From Palsa-661 sp035535015 (GTDB lineage Bacteria > Actinomycetota > Acidimicrobiia > Acidimicrobiales > UBA8190): a DNA stretch of 30,780 nt. The DNA lies in the NCBI GenBank assembly GCA_035535015.1, contig DATLQU010000008.1, forward strand, positions 1 through 30,780, given 5' to 3'. The notes beneath the pieces were generated by a model. That model did not search any database. It saw only the letters and a list, made by a program, of their open reading frames with translations, and was not told the origin of the DNA. This document shows positions 23,966 through 30,780 of the stretch, piece after piece. Each line of letters begins with the position of its first letter. The stretch's first letter is position 1. Both the position numbers and the translations under genes were made by a program.

Positions 23966-23993
23966 CTGACATATACCGATAACGGAATATAAT
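23966..23993 (+). promoter_or_regulatory. Consensus promoter overlapping an ArsR-type palindrome
   Basis: CTGACA (23966-23971), a 16-base spacer and a perfect TATAAT (23988-23993) form a strong sigma-70-like promoter. The -10 ends six bases before the ATG at 24000, implying a leaderless or near-leaderless transcript. The inverted repeat ATATACCG-ATAA-CGGAATAT (23971-23990, one mismatched pair) fills the spacer and reaches into the -10. That is where an autoregulating ArsR repressor would block polymerase. Confidence 0.68.
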
Positions 23994-23999
23994 GCGGGA

Positions 24000-24353
24000 A
24001 TGGCACGATCAGCGACGACCGCAGATGCCTTCAACGCCGTGGCCGAGGGGCGTCGACGGCAAATCCTGGACGCCCTGGTCGATGGGGAGCGGCCGGTCAA
24101 CGACCTCGTCACCCGGCTCGGGATTGCGCAGCCGTTGGTGTCCAAGCACCTCCGCGTGCTCCGAGAGGTCGGTCTGGTCGACGTGCGCGACCACGGACGT
24201 CAACGGCTCTACCAACTCAATGCTCGCCCCCTCAAACCCATACACGACTGGGTCAAGGGCTACGAGCGGTCGTGGTCTGAACGGTTCGACCTTCTGGATG
24301 CCGTCTTGTTGGAGTTGAAAGAGGAGGAGAACGGAGATGGAAGCGGCGAGTAG
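24000..24353 (+). CDS. ArsR-family winged-helix transcriptional regulator
   Basis: This 117-residue regulator has a winged helix-turn-helix from about residue 9 to 75: RRRQILDALVDGERPVNDLV, the recognition helix region AQPLVSKHLRVLREVGLV, and the wing DVRDHGRQRLYQLN. It lacks the cysteine-rich metal site of arsenic or cadmium sensors and belongs to the subgroup paired with AHSA1-domain proteins. The ATG at 24000 follows a consensus promoter at a distance fitting a leaderless transcript. It overlaps the downstream AHSA1 gene by 17 bases. It probably represses its own operon through the palindrome at 23971-23990; the inducer is unknown. Confidence 0.93.
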   Translation: MARSATTADAFNAVAEGRRRQILDALVDGERPVNDLVTRLGIAQPLVSKHLRVLREVGLVDVRDHGRQRLYQLNARPLKPIHDWVKGYERSWSERFDLLDAVLLELKEEENGDGSGE

Positions 24354-24822
24354 CAGCCCGGCGGTGGTGACGTTTCCCACCGATACACAGATCCTCATCA
24401 CACGGGACTTCGACGCTCCCAGGCACCTGATCTTTCGGGCATGGACGACGCCCGATCTCATCAAGCGATGGTGGGGTGGCGAGCGCGGCTCCGTCACCGT
24501 TGCCGAGGTCGACCTACGGGTCGGTGGGACATGGCGTTACGTCATGACCGCGAACGCGGGATTCGAGGTCGCCTTCCACGGGGAATATCGTGAGATCGTC
24601 CCGAACGAGCGCATCGTCGCCACCGATGTCTTCGAAGGTGTGCCGGACAAGGAAGCGCTTACCACATTGACCCTCGCAGACATGGGCGCCCGAACGACCA
24701 TGCATCTCCACGTTCTCCACGCCAGCCAGGAGGACCGTGACGCCCACATCGCTTCGGGCATGGAAGACGGCATGCAGGAAGCCATGCGGGCCCTCGAGCA
24801 GGTGGCCATAGCTCTGCTCTGA
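24337..24822 (+). CDS. AHSA1/SRPBCC-domain protein
   Basis: This 161-residue START-like (SRPBCC) protein has the AHSA1 pattern: ITRDFDAPRHLIFRAWTTPD, then RWWGGERG, VDLRVGGTWRYVM, and FHGEYREIVPNERI leading to the C-terminal helix DGMQEAMRALEQV. The helix-grip fold encloses a hydrophobic cavity for a small ligand. Genes of this type are commonly co-transcribed with ArsR regulators, as here, where GGAGGAGAACGGAG inside the arsR end provides ribosome binding and the coding regions overlap by 17 bases. Its ligand or enzymatic role is unknown. A short stem (TGACG-N6-CGTCA) spans its stop, but it is too weak to call a terminator. Confidence 0.92.
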   Translation: MEAASSSPAVVTFPTDTQILITRDFDAPRHLIFRAWTTPDLIKRWWGGERGSVTVAEVDLRVGGTWRYVMTANAGFEVAFHGEYREIVPNERIVATDVFEGVPDKEALTTLTLADMGARTTMHLHVLHASQEDRDAHIASGMEDGMQEAMRALEQVAIALL

Positions 24823-25006
24823 CGAGGCGGCGTCACCGTTTCTTTGGCCCATCATCCTCAGGGCAGGGAGATCGACGCAACTGAATGGGTCGGCTGTCGT
24901 CCTGGGGCCGACCGGGGGTCGCTCTCGGTGGCGACGGAACTGGGGGACAACACACGTTGAAGCAGTTCCGATGGACAATGGCCGATGCCGAGCGAACGGC
25001 TGAGCG

Positions 25007-26026
25007 CTACGGATCGGAGCCGGGGTCGCCGGCCCGGCTCCGATCGAGCCGGCGGTAGTGGTCCCGCCAAATCAACCGGTAGACCGGGACCAGCCGGGGA
25101 ATGTCCCGCAGACCGGGAATGAAGGGCACCAGAAGCAGAAGCAGGGTCAGGACGGCCATGACGCCCCAGACCAAGGCGTCGGCGTTGCCCGAGGAGCTGA
25201 AAGGTTCGACCTGGTACCACATGGTGTACAGCCACAACCAGGCCTGTCCGGGGTAGCTACCCGTTTCGTTCATCATTCCCCACTGGTCGCCCGACAAGTG
25301 TTGGGCGTCCGCTCGGTTGGCCAGGAAGGACCCATCGGCGAGGAAGAGCAGGGGTTTGGTGTAGTCGGTTCCGTAGAAGTTGGGTGAGGAGGTGAGCGCG
25401 GCATCGAGGGCACCGCTGTCGGCCATGGCGAGAAGGGAGGCGAACATCGTCGGCAGCGGTCCATCGTCGGCCCGGGCCACCGTGAAAGTGCCCTTCCCGG
25501 TCTGGTGCCCCTTGCCCAACGCCTTGCCGAAGTTCGTTTCCCAGGTGGCCTGTTGGCTGGACGGGGCCGCCTTGAACTGCGACAGCGCCGCCTGGAGCCC
25601 CGGACTCGTCTCGGCCTGCTGGGCCAGCGGGGCCAAAACGAAGTCGTTGGCGGTGTTGACAGGGATCCGGACACCGGGGATCTGCTGCAGCGAGATGGGT
25701 CCGATCTTCTGGGCCGCTCCGGCGGTGGCATTGTACGGCTGACCGTAGGAGGCCACGTCGCTCGTTCCGTTGAGCTCGGCCAGGGCGGTGGTGAGGAAGT
25801 CTCCCGGATCTGCCGTCGACCACTGGTGGATCGTCGTCGGTGTCTCGTCGGGGGACGAAAATATGGCGGCCAAGCCCACAGTCAGGAGAGCCACGACGAC
25901 AATGGCGATCACGACCTCCTTGAGCAGGTCGTACCGGATGGTGGGGCCGTTCCAATCGGCGTCTTCGGGAAGAGCGGCGGCGGCGGCCAGCGACACCTGC
26001 CCCGGGCGAACCTCGGAATCGTTCAT
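25007..26026 (-). CDS. Cytochrome b-complex partner with large extracytoplasmic domain (subunit IV-like)
   Basis: This 339-residue protein has one membrane helix at about residues 37-57 (EVVIAIVVVALLTVGLAAIF), an extracytoplasmic domain of about 220 residues, a second helix at about 283-302, and a basic cytoplasmic tail containing RDIPRLVPVYRLIWRDHYR. It starts with ATG overlapping the stop of the cytochrome b gene (ATGA), in the place where the C-terminal half of cytochrome b or b6f subunit IV would be encoded. Only faint likeness to subunit IV is visible (MWYQVEPF, where PEWY would be) and there are two helices instead of three. The large domain (PGDFLTTALAEL, YGQPYN, GPISLQQIPGVRIPVNTAND) contains no haem or cysteine motif. 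It may form part of a quinol-oxidation site or a docking platform. I recall similar proteins beside actinobacterial cytochrome b genes, but know no function. Confidence 0.72.
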   Translation of the reverse strand: MNDSEVRPGQVSLAAAAALPEDADWNGPTIRYDLLKEVVIAIVVVALLTVGLAAIFSSPDETPTTIHQWSTADPGDFLTTALAELNGTSDVASYGQPYNATAGAAQKIGPISLQQIPGVRIPVNTANDFVLAPLAQQAETSPGLQAALSQFKAAPSSQQATWETNFGKALGKGHQTGKGTFTVARADDGPLPTMFASLLAMADSGALDAALTSSPNFYGTDYTKPLLFLADGSFLANRADAQHLSGDQWGMMNETGSYPGQAWLWLYTMWYQVEPFSSSGNADALVWGVMAVLTLLLLLVPFIPGLRDIPRLVPVYRLIWRDHYRRLDRSRAGDPGSDP

Positions 26027-26760
26027 CGGACGTCCTCGAGCGTGCCGTCCCTGGCCACCGTGGGGTCTGGTCCCGTGGAGATCCCGTGCATGGCCGATCG
26101 ACGGCGCTCGGCAAGGGGATGGACGACCCCGCGCCGACGGACGAGCAGGACATGGAAGGCGACGAAGGCGATGACGACGGCGGGGAGGAGCAGAACGTGC
26201 CACAGCAACATCTGGCCGAAGTTCAAGACGTTGAAGAAGGCGCCGATCCCGACAGAGTTGAGCCCGTCCTTGGCTTGGGTGGCGATCCATTGGGCGTCAA
26301 AGTTCTGCTGGGAGATGTAGCCGGTGAAGGCGGCACCGACGGACATGACGAAGCAGATGACCCCGGTCACCCAGGTGGCCCGGCGCCTCCCGCGCCATGC
26401 CGCCATGAAGAACTTGCCCCACAGGTGGATGACCATGAAGAAGAAGAAGAGCTCCACGCTCCACAGGTGGATGCTGTTGATGAACAACCCCACCTTGGAG
26501 ACGTGCCACCAGGACGGGCCCTTCCACACGAGAAGGACACCCGAGGCGATGATCATGAACAATGCGGCGACGGTGAGGACGCCGAAGACGTAGATCCAGC
26601 TGGCCACATAGCTGGGCTGCCGGTCAGGGAGGAGCTTGCCCGGTGGGAAGGTCCGCATGGCGGCACCGCGGACCCGGGCCGTCCACATGGCTTCATCGCC
26701 CGGTTCCGGCGCCGATGGCGGAGCCGTCGTCTCCGTTTCCGATCCCACGAGGTCGGTCAT
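26023..26760 (-). CDS. Cytochrome b6-type di-haem membrane subunit
   Basis: The 245-residue protein has four membrane helices and the four haem-ligand histidines of cytochrome b/b6: His98 and His112 in helix B (SIHLWSVELFFFFMVIHLW) and His188 and His203 in helix D (LLWHVLLLPAVVIAFVAFH). Thirteen residues separate the first pair and fourteen the second, the spacing of the b6-type short cytochrome b. The segment GAAFTGYISQQNFDAQWIA replaces the usual G-x-LPW-x-Q region. The protein should move electrons across the membrane between two haems, oxidising or reducing menaquinol. It overlaps both neighbours by ATGA. Rieske iron-sulfur and cytochrome c1 or f genes, needed for a complete bc complex, are absent from the window, so the partner oxidant is unknown. 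Confidence 0.88.
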   Translation of the reverse strand: MTDLVGSETETTAPPSAPEPGDEAMWTARVRGAAMRTFPPGKLLPDRQPSYVASWIYVFGVLTVAALFMIIASGVLLVWKGPSWWHVSKVGLFINSIHLWSVELFFFFMVIHLWGKFFMAAWRGRRRATWVTGVICFVMSVGAAFTGYISQQNFDAQWIATQAKDGLNSVGIGAFFNVLNFGQMLLWHVLLLPAVVIAFVAFHVLLVRRRGVVHPLAERRRSAMHGISTGPDPTVARDGTLEDVR

Positions 26761-26918
26761 CGTCCGCTCCTCTTGCCTGACCGGAAGGGCAGGAAGAGGG
26801 CCGCCACGAAGACGACCACCATGGAAAGGATCACGATGCCATTGGCCAGGGACAATTGAATGAATCCCCAGTGCAGGTAGTGCCCCGGATGACCGAGATT
26901 TACGATGCTCGCGTCCAC
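26757..26918 (-). CDS. Small single-helix membrane protein of the cytochrome b operon
   Basis: From GTG at 26918 this encodes 53 residues: a polar start containing NLGHPGHYLHWGF, one hydrophobic helix (ANGIVILSMVVVFVAALFLP) and a short basic tail, giving an N-out, C-in protein. AGGAG lies about ten bases upstream. Its stop overlaps the cytochrome b start (ATGA), which makes it a likely accessory subunit, like the small helices that ring cytochrome b6f. The same frame is open, without a start codon, through LDQEIDDVDASIVN, and a well-initiated ORF in another frame ends two codons upstream. The real protein may therefore be longer through a frameshift. Confidence 0.65.
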   Translation of the reverse strand: MDASIVNLGHPGHYLHWGFIQLSLANGIVILSMVVVFVAALFLPFRSGKRSGR

Positions 26919-26922
26919 GTCG

Positions 26923-27042
26923 TCAATCTCCTGATCGAGAGAACCGAGGCGCCGGCTGTGGGCGCAGGTCGATGGACACGTCACCTTTGACCGTGGAGCC
27001 TTCTGGCTCGACGTCAACCGGGGACGGGCTTGTGGTTGGCAT
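26923..27042 (-). CDS. 39-residue ORF with strong ribosome-binding site, upstream of the cytochrome b operon
   Basis: An ATG at 27042 is preceded by GGAGG (27055-27051) with an 8-base spacer, the best initiation signal in this operon. It encodes MPTTSPSPVDVEPEG onward, rich in Pro and Ser, and stops at 26923, four bases before the GTG of the 53-residue membrane protein. It is either a short leader peptide or the true N-terminus of that protein separated by a one-base frameshift near 26935. A single-base change would give one protein of about 85-90 residues with a disordered cytoplasmic or extracellular tail. Confidence 0.45.
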   Translation of the reverse strand: MPTTSPSPVDVEPEGSTVKGDVSIDLRPQPAPRFSRSGD

Positions 27043-27502
27043 AGGAAAATCCTCCGTCACGTCACGCTGGGGCCCGGCGTGAAGGAAGCGGGGTCCAGGA
27101 TCCCTTCAGCACGGTTACGGTACTCCATACCATCGCCCGGATCACGGAATGGGAGTGCGACCTGCGGCTCGTGACGCAAGATCGGCGAGTGGAGGATCAC
27201 GCCTGTCTCCTCGAGACCCACAACCGCTCGACACCCGCCTCAACCGCATGCCTCGCTCCTCACTGTCCGCGTTGACGGCGCACCCCGCCAAGCGCCTTCT
27301 TGGTGCTTTCCCCGTCACCGTACGGGGACCACTCCGACCGGCCTAGGGTCAAAGGTCCCACTTTCCCTCGGCCGTCCTCTGGCCGCCCCGGCCATGCCCG
27401 ATCGAGGACCGGGCACCTTCGACGGTGCGTGGTGGGTAGCCGCCTTTGCGGAGTGACCTTCGGCTCTAGTCTTTGGCGACCCGTCGCTCTCACACTGGGA
27501 AC
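27043..27502. other. Gene-free intergenic stretch between divergent operons
   Basis: About 460 bases lie between the start of the cytochrome b operon (minus) and a membrane-protein gene (plus). Open frames here are low-complexity and lack ribosome-binding sites. A 7-bp stem (TCCCCGT...ACGGGGA, 27309-27328) and a weak -10-like TAGTCT about 25 bases before the plus-strand gene are the only structure seen. The stretch presumably holds both promoters. Confidence 0.6.
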
Positions 27503-27940
27503 ATGGTGCTTGACTCCGACCCCCGTCGAGGCCAACCAGGAGGACGGCCCCTGGCGCTGGTGGGGGGAATCGTCGCCGCGTCGGCGGTGGCCGGTGCTGT
27601 GGGTCTCGCCACGGGGTCGATCGATCTCGGGACCACGATCAAGAATCGCCTGCCCTTCGGCAGTCCGGTCTTTGCCGGGATGGCACTCACCGGAATCGTG
27701 GGAATGCCGATGGCGGTCGCGGCCGTCCAGGGCTGGCGAGAGACGAGAAGATCGTCAGCGTTGACAACCATGGCGGGGGGACTTCTGATGGGTTGGATCG
27801 TCGTCGAGTTGGCCGTCATCCGGGTCTTCTCACCTCTCCAGCCGATCTGCTTCCCCGCCGGTGCCGGCGTCGCCTTCCCCGGCCTCCGTCACTGGCACCG
27901 AACCGGATATCTCAGGTGGAAGGACGACGATCGTGAGTGA
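27503..27940 (+). CDS. Small hypothetical membrane protein
   Basis: This 145-residue protein has three likely membrane helices: LALVGGIVAASAVAGAVGLA, PVFAGMALTGIVGMPMAVAA and TTMAGGLLMGWIVVELAVI. A short loop with RVFSPLQPICFPAGAGVAF follows. The central pattern FGSPVFAGMAL with GWIVVELAVIR and SPLQP is one I associate with uncharacterised actinobacterial membrane proteins; no function is known to me. The ATG at 27503 has only a weak TGGGA upstream. The 3' end overlaps the next gene by eight bases, suggesting co-expression. Confidence 0.7.
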   Translation: MVLDSDPRRGQPGGRPLALVGGIVAASAVAGAVGLATGSIDLGTTIKNRLPFGSPVFAGMALTGIVGMPMAVAAVQGWRETRRSSALTTMAGGLLMGWIVVELAVIRVFSPLQPICFPAGAGVAFPGLRHWHRTGYLRWKDDDRE

Positions 27941-28208
27941 CGTGGCCGAATGGTTGATGGACAACCGCGAACGTCTTGAGGACATCGCTCGCGCCACGAC
28001 CATGGCGCCCCGAGTCGTCCACCTTGTCGCCGTCCTCACCTTGGCCGGGCTCTCCGATGTCCAAGTCCGCGACGAGCTCGCCGCGATCGGTTCACGCAGC
28101 GAGATCCACGTCCCCGCCAAAGACCTCGAGCGCGTCCTGGCGTTGGTTCGGTCCCTCCCAACACCGGGAAACCAGGCGGAAGGCGAGGGCCGACAGCCAG
28201 CGCCATGA
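27933..28208 (+). CDS. Small hypothetical helical protein
   Basis: The GTG at 27933 opens a 91-residue protein that overlaps the preceding gene by eight bases; GAAGGAC lies upstream. It is predicted to be mostly helical (DVAEWLMDNRERLEDIARA, VVHLVAVLTLAGLSDVQVRD, AKDLERVLALVRSL) with a disordered Pro/Gln tail and no membrane helix. I recognise no family. The frame is open from 27861, but that region overlaps the previous gene in a composition typical of shadow frames. It may be a soluble partner of the membrane protein encoded just before it. Confidence 0.55.
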   Translation: MSDVAEWLMDNRERLEDIARATTMAPRVVHLVAVLTLAGLSDVQVRDELAAIGSRSEIHVPAKDLERVLALVRSLPTPGNQAEGEGRQPAP

Positions 28209-28327
28209 CGTGCGAGAGCGCCGCCGCTCAGGGCACGGCGTCGGGTGGAAGCCATCTTCGCTGTGGGTCGCCGTCTTAGGATCGCCAGACAGGGCCCCGG
28301 TCGGTGAGGGCACGAAGCGATGGTGAC

Positions 28328-29248
28328 ATGACCGCCAGATCGGCAATCAGGACAACGGGACTCTCCAAGCGCTACGGCGGCGTCGTCGCCTTGCGCGACC
28401 TCGATCTGGAGGTCTCCGAAGGCGAGGTGGTGGGTTATCTCGGTCCGAACGGATCAGGGAAGACGACGACCATCCGTTTGCTTCTCGGACTGATCAGGCC
28501 CACATCAGGTCGTGCCGAGATCTTCGGACTGGATTCTCAGAGCCAGTCCGTCGAGGCACATCGCCGGCTGTCCTACGTTCCGGGTGAAGCCAGTCTCTGG
28601 CCGGGACTCACCGGGGCGGAAACCCTTGATCTCCTGGGCACGGTACAGGGCTACGTGGACCGGCGTTATCGTGACGAACTCGTCGACCGATTCTCCTTCG
28701 ACTCCTCCAAGAAGGTCCGCTCGTATTCCAGGGGTAACCGCCAGAAGCTCATTCTGATCGCGGCATTGATGACGCGTGCGGATCTTCTCGTCCTCGACGA
28801 GCCGACGTCCGGCCTCGATCCCCTGATGGAGCAGGCGTTCCGCGTCTGCATCCATGAGGCTCGTCAACGGGGGCAGACCGTGTTCCTTTCTTCCCATATC
28901 CTGAGCGAGGTCGAGGCCCTCTGCGACCGCGTGGCAATACTCAGCGAGGGGTCACTGGTCGAGATGGGAACCATGGCGGAGTTGCGCCACCTCTCCGCCC
29001 TCACCGTCGAAGTCACCTTCGAGGGCCCGATTCCCGACCTCACAGCGATCGAGGGCGTGAGCGCCATCGAGACGGCCGGGCGTGCCCTGCGCTGCCAGGT
29101 ACGTGGATCCATCGAGCCGCTCCTGCAGGTCTTGGCGCGTTCGGGTGTTCGCGAGTTGCTCAGTCACGAGCCGTCTCTGGAGGAGTTGTTCCTGGCTTAC
29201 TACGGCCGTTCGCCGGAGACGGAAAGCGCTCCCACCGATGCCGGCTGA
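28328..29248 (+). CDS. ABC-2 exporter ATP-binding protein (DrrA-like)
   Basis: This 306-residue ATPase has Walker A GPNGSGKTT (residues 39-47), the signature region YSRGNRQKL where classical members have LSGGQ, Walker B LLVLDEP followed by the D-loop TSGLD, and the switch His in SSHIL. A C-terminal extension of about 90 residues (SALTVEVTFEGPIPDL and after) is typical of the DrrA/CcmA branch. It powers the permease encoded by the next gene, whose ATG overlaps its end by 11 bases. The ATG at 28328 is preferred because family homology starts within ten residues; a GTG at 28304 is in frame. No clear ribosome-binding site is seen. Likely cargo is a lipid, antibiotic or other hydrophobic compound. 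Confidence 0.9.
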   Translation: MTARSAIRTTGLSKRYGGVVALRDLDLEVSEGEVVGYLGPNGSGKTTTIRLLLGLIRPTSGRAEIFGLDSQSQSVEAHRRLSYVPGEASLWPGLTGAETLDLLGTVQGYVDRRYRDELVDRFSFDSSKKVRSYSRGNRQKLILIAALMTRADLLVLDEPTSGLDPLMEQAFRVCIHEARQRGQTVFLSSHILSEVEALCDRVAILSEGSLVEMGTMAELRHLSALTVEVTFEGPIPDLTAIEGVSAIETAGRALRCQVRGSIEPLLQVLARSGVRELLSHEPSLEELFLAYYGRSPETESAPTDAG

Positions 29249-30780
29249 GGCTGACGCCCCGGCTCCAAGAAGGAACCGGCGCTCCTCCTCGATGGTGGTG
29301 GCCCGCCTGACGGCCAGGAAGGCGGCTCGATCCGGAGCGTGGTGGGGCTACTTCTTCGGCCTGTGCGTGGCCTCCTCGGCATTGACATACCTGTCCAGCT
29401 ACCCGACGCCCGCCTCACGCCAGAACCTGGTGGCGAGCTTCGGATCGAACTCGGCCCTGGCCGCTCTCTTCGGACCGGCTCATGAACTCCAGACCGTCGC
29501 CGGGTTCACGGCCTATAAGGTCCTGGGCTTCTTAAGCATCGTCGGTGGGGTGTGGGGCTTGTTGACCGGCACCCGCCTGCTTCGGGGGGAAGAAGACGCC
29601 GGTCGCTGGGAATTGCTTCTGGCCGGTCAGACCACCCGAAGGGCGGCGGCGGGCCAGGCGCTCACCGGCCTCGGCGCCGGTCTCGGCGCACTCTTCTTCC
29701 TGACCGCTCTGGTAACGGTTGTGACCGGGCGCTCATCCAAAGTGCACTTCGCCGTGGGCGAGGCGTTGTTCTTTGCTCTGGCCCTCGTGTGCAGCGCCGC
29801 CGTGTTCCTGGCAGTCGGGGCTCTGGCCAGCCAGCTGGCGGCCACCCGCCGGCAGGCGGCCGCCTACGCCGCCTACGCCTTCGGTGCCTGCTTCGCCCTA
29901 CGCACAGTTGCCGATTCAGGTGTCGGTCTCGACTGGCTTCGTTGGGCGACACCGCTCGGATGGGTGGAAAATCTCCAGCCCCTGACCGCGTCCGACTGGG
30001 TCCCGCTCATTCCCACGGCCGGGCTTGTCACCCTGCTCGCCGGCGCCACCGTCTACCTGGCAGGAACGCGCGATCTCGGCGCCTCGACCGTTCCCGACCG
30101 CTCGTCCGGCCCGGTGGGCCCGGGCACGTTCGGCGGTTCATGGAGCCTCACCGTCCGGCTGATCCGCTCGACCGTTGTCGCCTGGGCCGCCGCCCTGGGG
30201 GCGGCAGCACTCATTTTCGGGTTCATCGCCAAGCCCGCCGGCAAGGCGCTGTCCGGATCGAACAGCATCAACCGCGTCCTCTCGAAACTCGGAGCACACG
30301 GCGCCGGGGCCGATGCCTATCTCGGTGTGACGTTTCTCATGATGGCCATCATGTTGGCCTTCGTGGCCGCCGGACAGGTCATCGCCATCCGGACCGAGGA
30401 AGCCGATGGACATCTCGACCACCTCCTGGTACGTCCGATGTCGCGCTGGTCGTGGTTGGGAGGCCGCGTCCTGGTGGCTGCCTTCGTTCTCGTCATGGGC
30501 GGCGCCGCGGTGGGCGTGTTCGCCTGGCTCGGTGCCGTCAGTGGGGATGCCGGATCGGCCTTCTCAACCATTGTCACCGCGGGACTCAACATGGTGCCGC
30601 CAGCGCTCTTCGTGCTTGGCATCGGCGTCTTCGTCATCGGAACCTGGCCCCGGGCCACCACGATCGCCACCTACGGTGTCGTCGTCTGGTCGATTCTGGT
30701 CACGGTTATCGGGGGCTTTTCCAACAAAGACCATTGGTTGCTCGACACCTCGGTGTTCCACCAGATGGCGCCGGCGCCGG
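29238..30780 (+). CDS. ABC-2 type exporter permease (two fused halves), truncated by window end
   Basis: The frame from ATG at 29238 stays open for 514 codons to the last base. It begins with a Pro/Arg-rich cytoplasmic tail, then MVVARLTARKAARSGAWWGY leading into the first helix. Two similar halves of about six helices follow; matching coupling segments are RLLRGEEDAGRWELLLAGQ in the first half and IRTEEADGHLDHLLVRPMSR in the second. These E-D/A-G-x-x-(E/D)-x-LL motifs are characteristic of the large polyketide-antibiotic-exporter-like permeases that work with DrrA-type ATPases. Family proteins are about 530-550 residues, so only a short C-terminus is missing. It overlaps the ATPase gene by 11 bases. 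Confidence 0.88.
   Translation, partial: MPAEADAPAPRRNRRSSSMVVARLTARKAARSGAWWGYFFGLCVASSALTYLSSYPTPASRQNLVASFGSNSALAALFGPAHELQTVAGFTAYKVLGFLSIVGGVWGLLTGTRLLRGEEDAGRWELLLAGQTTRRAAAGQALTGLGAGLGALFFLTALVTVVTGRSSKVHFAVGEALFFALALVCSAAVFLAVGALASQLAATRRQAAAYAAYAFGACFALRTVADSGVGLDWLRWATPLGWVENLQPLTASDWVPLIPTAGLVTLLAGATVYLAGTRDLGASTVPDRSSGPVGPGTFGGSWSLTVRLIRSTVVAWAAALGAAALIFGFIAKPAGKALSGSNSINRVLSKLGAHGAGADAYLGVTFLMMAIMLAFVAAGQVIAIRTEEADGHLDHLLVRPMSRWSWLGGRVLVAAFVLVMGGAAVGVFAWLGAVSGDAGSAFSTIVTAGLNMVPPALFVLGIGVFVIGTWPRATTIATYGVVVWSILVTVIGGFSNKDHWLLDTSVFHQMAPAP

Noticed and set aside
24820..24835. Rho-independent terminator after the AHSA1 gene
   Set aside because: The stem is only five base pairs, overlaps the stop codon and is followed by a short mixed pyrimidine tract instead of a T run.
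27260..27535. 91-codon minus-strand ORF upstream of the small membrane protein
   Set aside because: It has no ribosome-binding site, is rich in Arg/Gly/Pro and overlaps the start of a more credible gene on the other strand.

Overview
The window is high-GC DNA that is densely coded on both strands. Many starts are GTG, stop/start overlaps (ATGA, GTGA) are common, and two promoters appear to give leaderless transcripts. Gene content points to an actinobacterium: a CXXHXXC P450 ferredoxin, many FadE-, hydrolase- and SDR-type genes, a citrate-synthase-2-like enzyme, and secreted repeats around a GYWLVASDGGIF motif. The repeats resemble secreted proteins I associate with Acidimicrobiia. That placement is inference; no rRNA or marker gene is present.

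Layout. 1-176 (-): the start of a TMEM175-type channel gene whose first membrane helix runs into an in-frame hexanucleotide repeat of at least 22 units, which forms the window edge. 388-1716 (+): a substrate-binding lipoprotein. 1773-4593: two divergent citrate-synthase-family genes, one with an N-terminal helix-turn-helix and one with N-terminal CBS domains. 4617-6476 (-): a membrane acyltransferase with an SGNH domain. 6698-10428 (+): a five-gene cluster related to methylamine-utilisation accessory genes (MauD-like thioredoxin, unknown protein, MauE-like, Tat-exported 26-cysteine MauA-like protein with C-terminal repeats, and a CcdA-like membrane protein), without the dehydrogenase large subunit. 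It reads as a thiol-redox system dedicated to one exported cysteine-rich protein and is the most interesting system here.

10441-15108 (-): a compact catabolic operon (dienelactone-hydrolase-like, metallo-beta-lactamase fold, acyl-CoA dehydrogenase, two alpha/beta hydrolases), divergent from a P450-ferredoxin operon (15364-16769). An inverted repeat lies in the P450 leader. 16787-17513 (-) is a broken phosphotransferase gene. 17615-19288 (+) is a PAS-GGDEF diguanylate cyclase with a short in-frame tandem repeat. 19317-23879 holds an SDR, an epoxide hydrolase, an FAD monooxygenase-like protein and an M20 amidohydrolase. 24000-24822 (+) is an ArsR/AHSA1 pair behind a consensus promoter that overlaps a palindrome.

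25007-27042 (-): a cytochrome b6-like operon without Rieske or cytochrome c genes, preceded by small ORFs that may reflect a frameshift. 27503-28208 (+) encodes two small unknown proteins. 28328-30780 (+) is an ABC-2 exporter whose permease runs off the window. Domain assignments come from reading motifs; no database search was possible.
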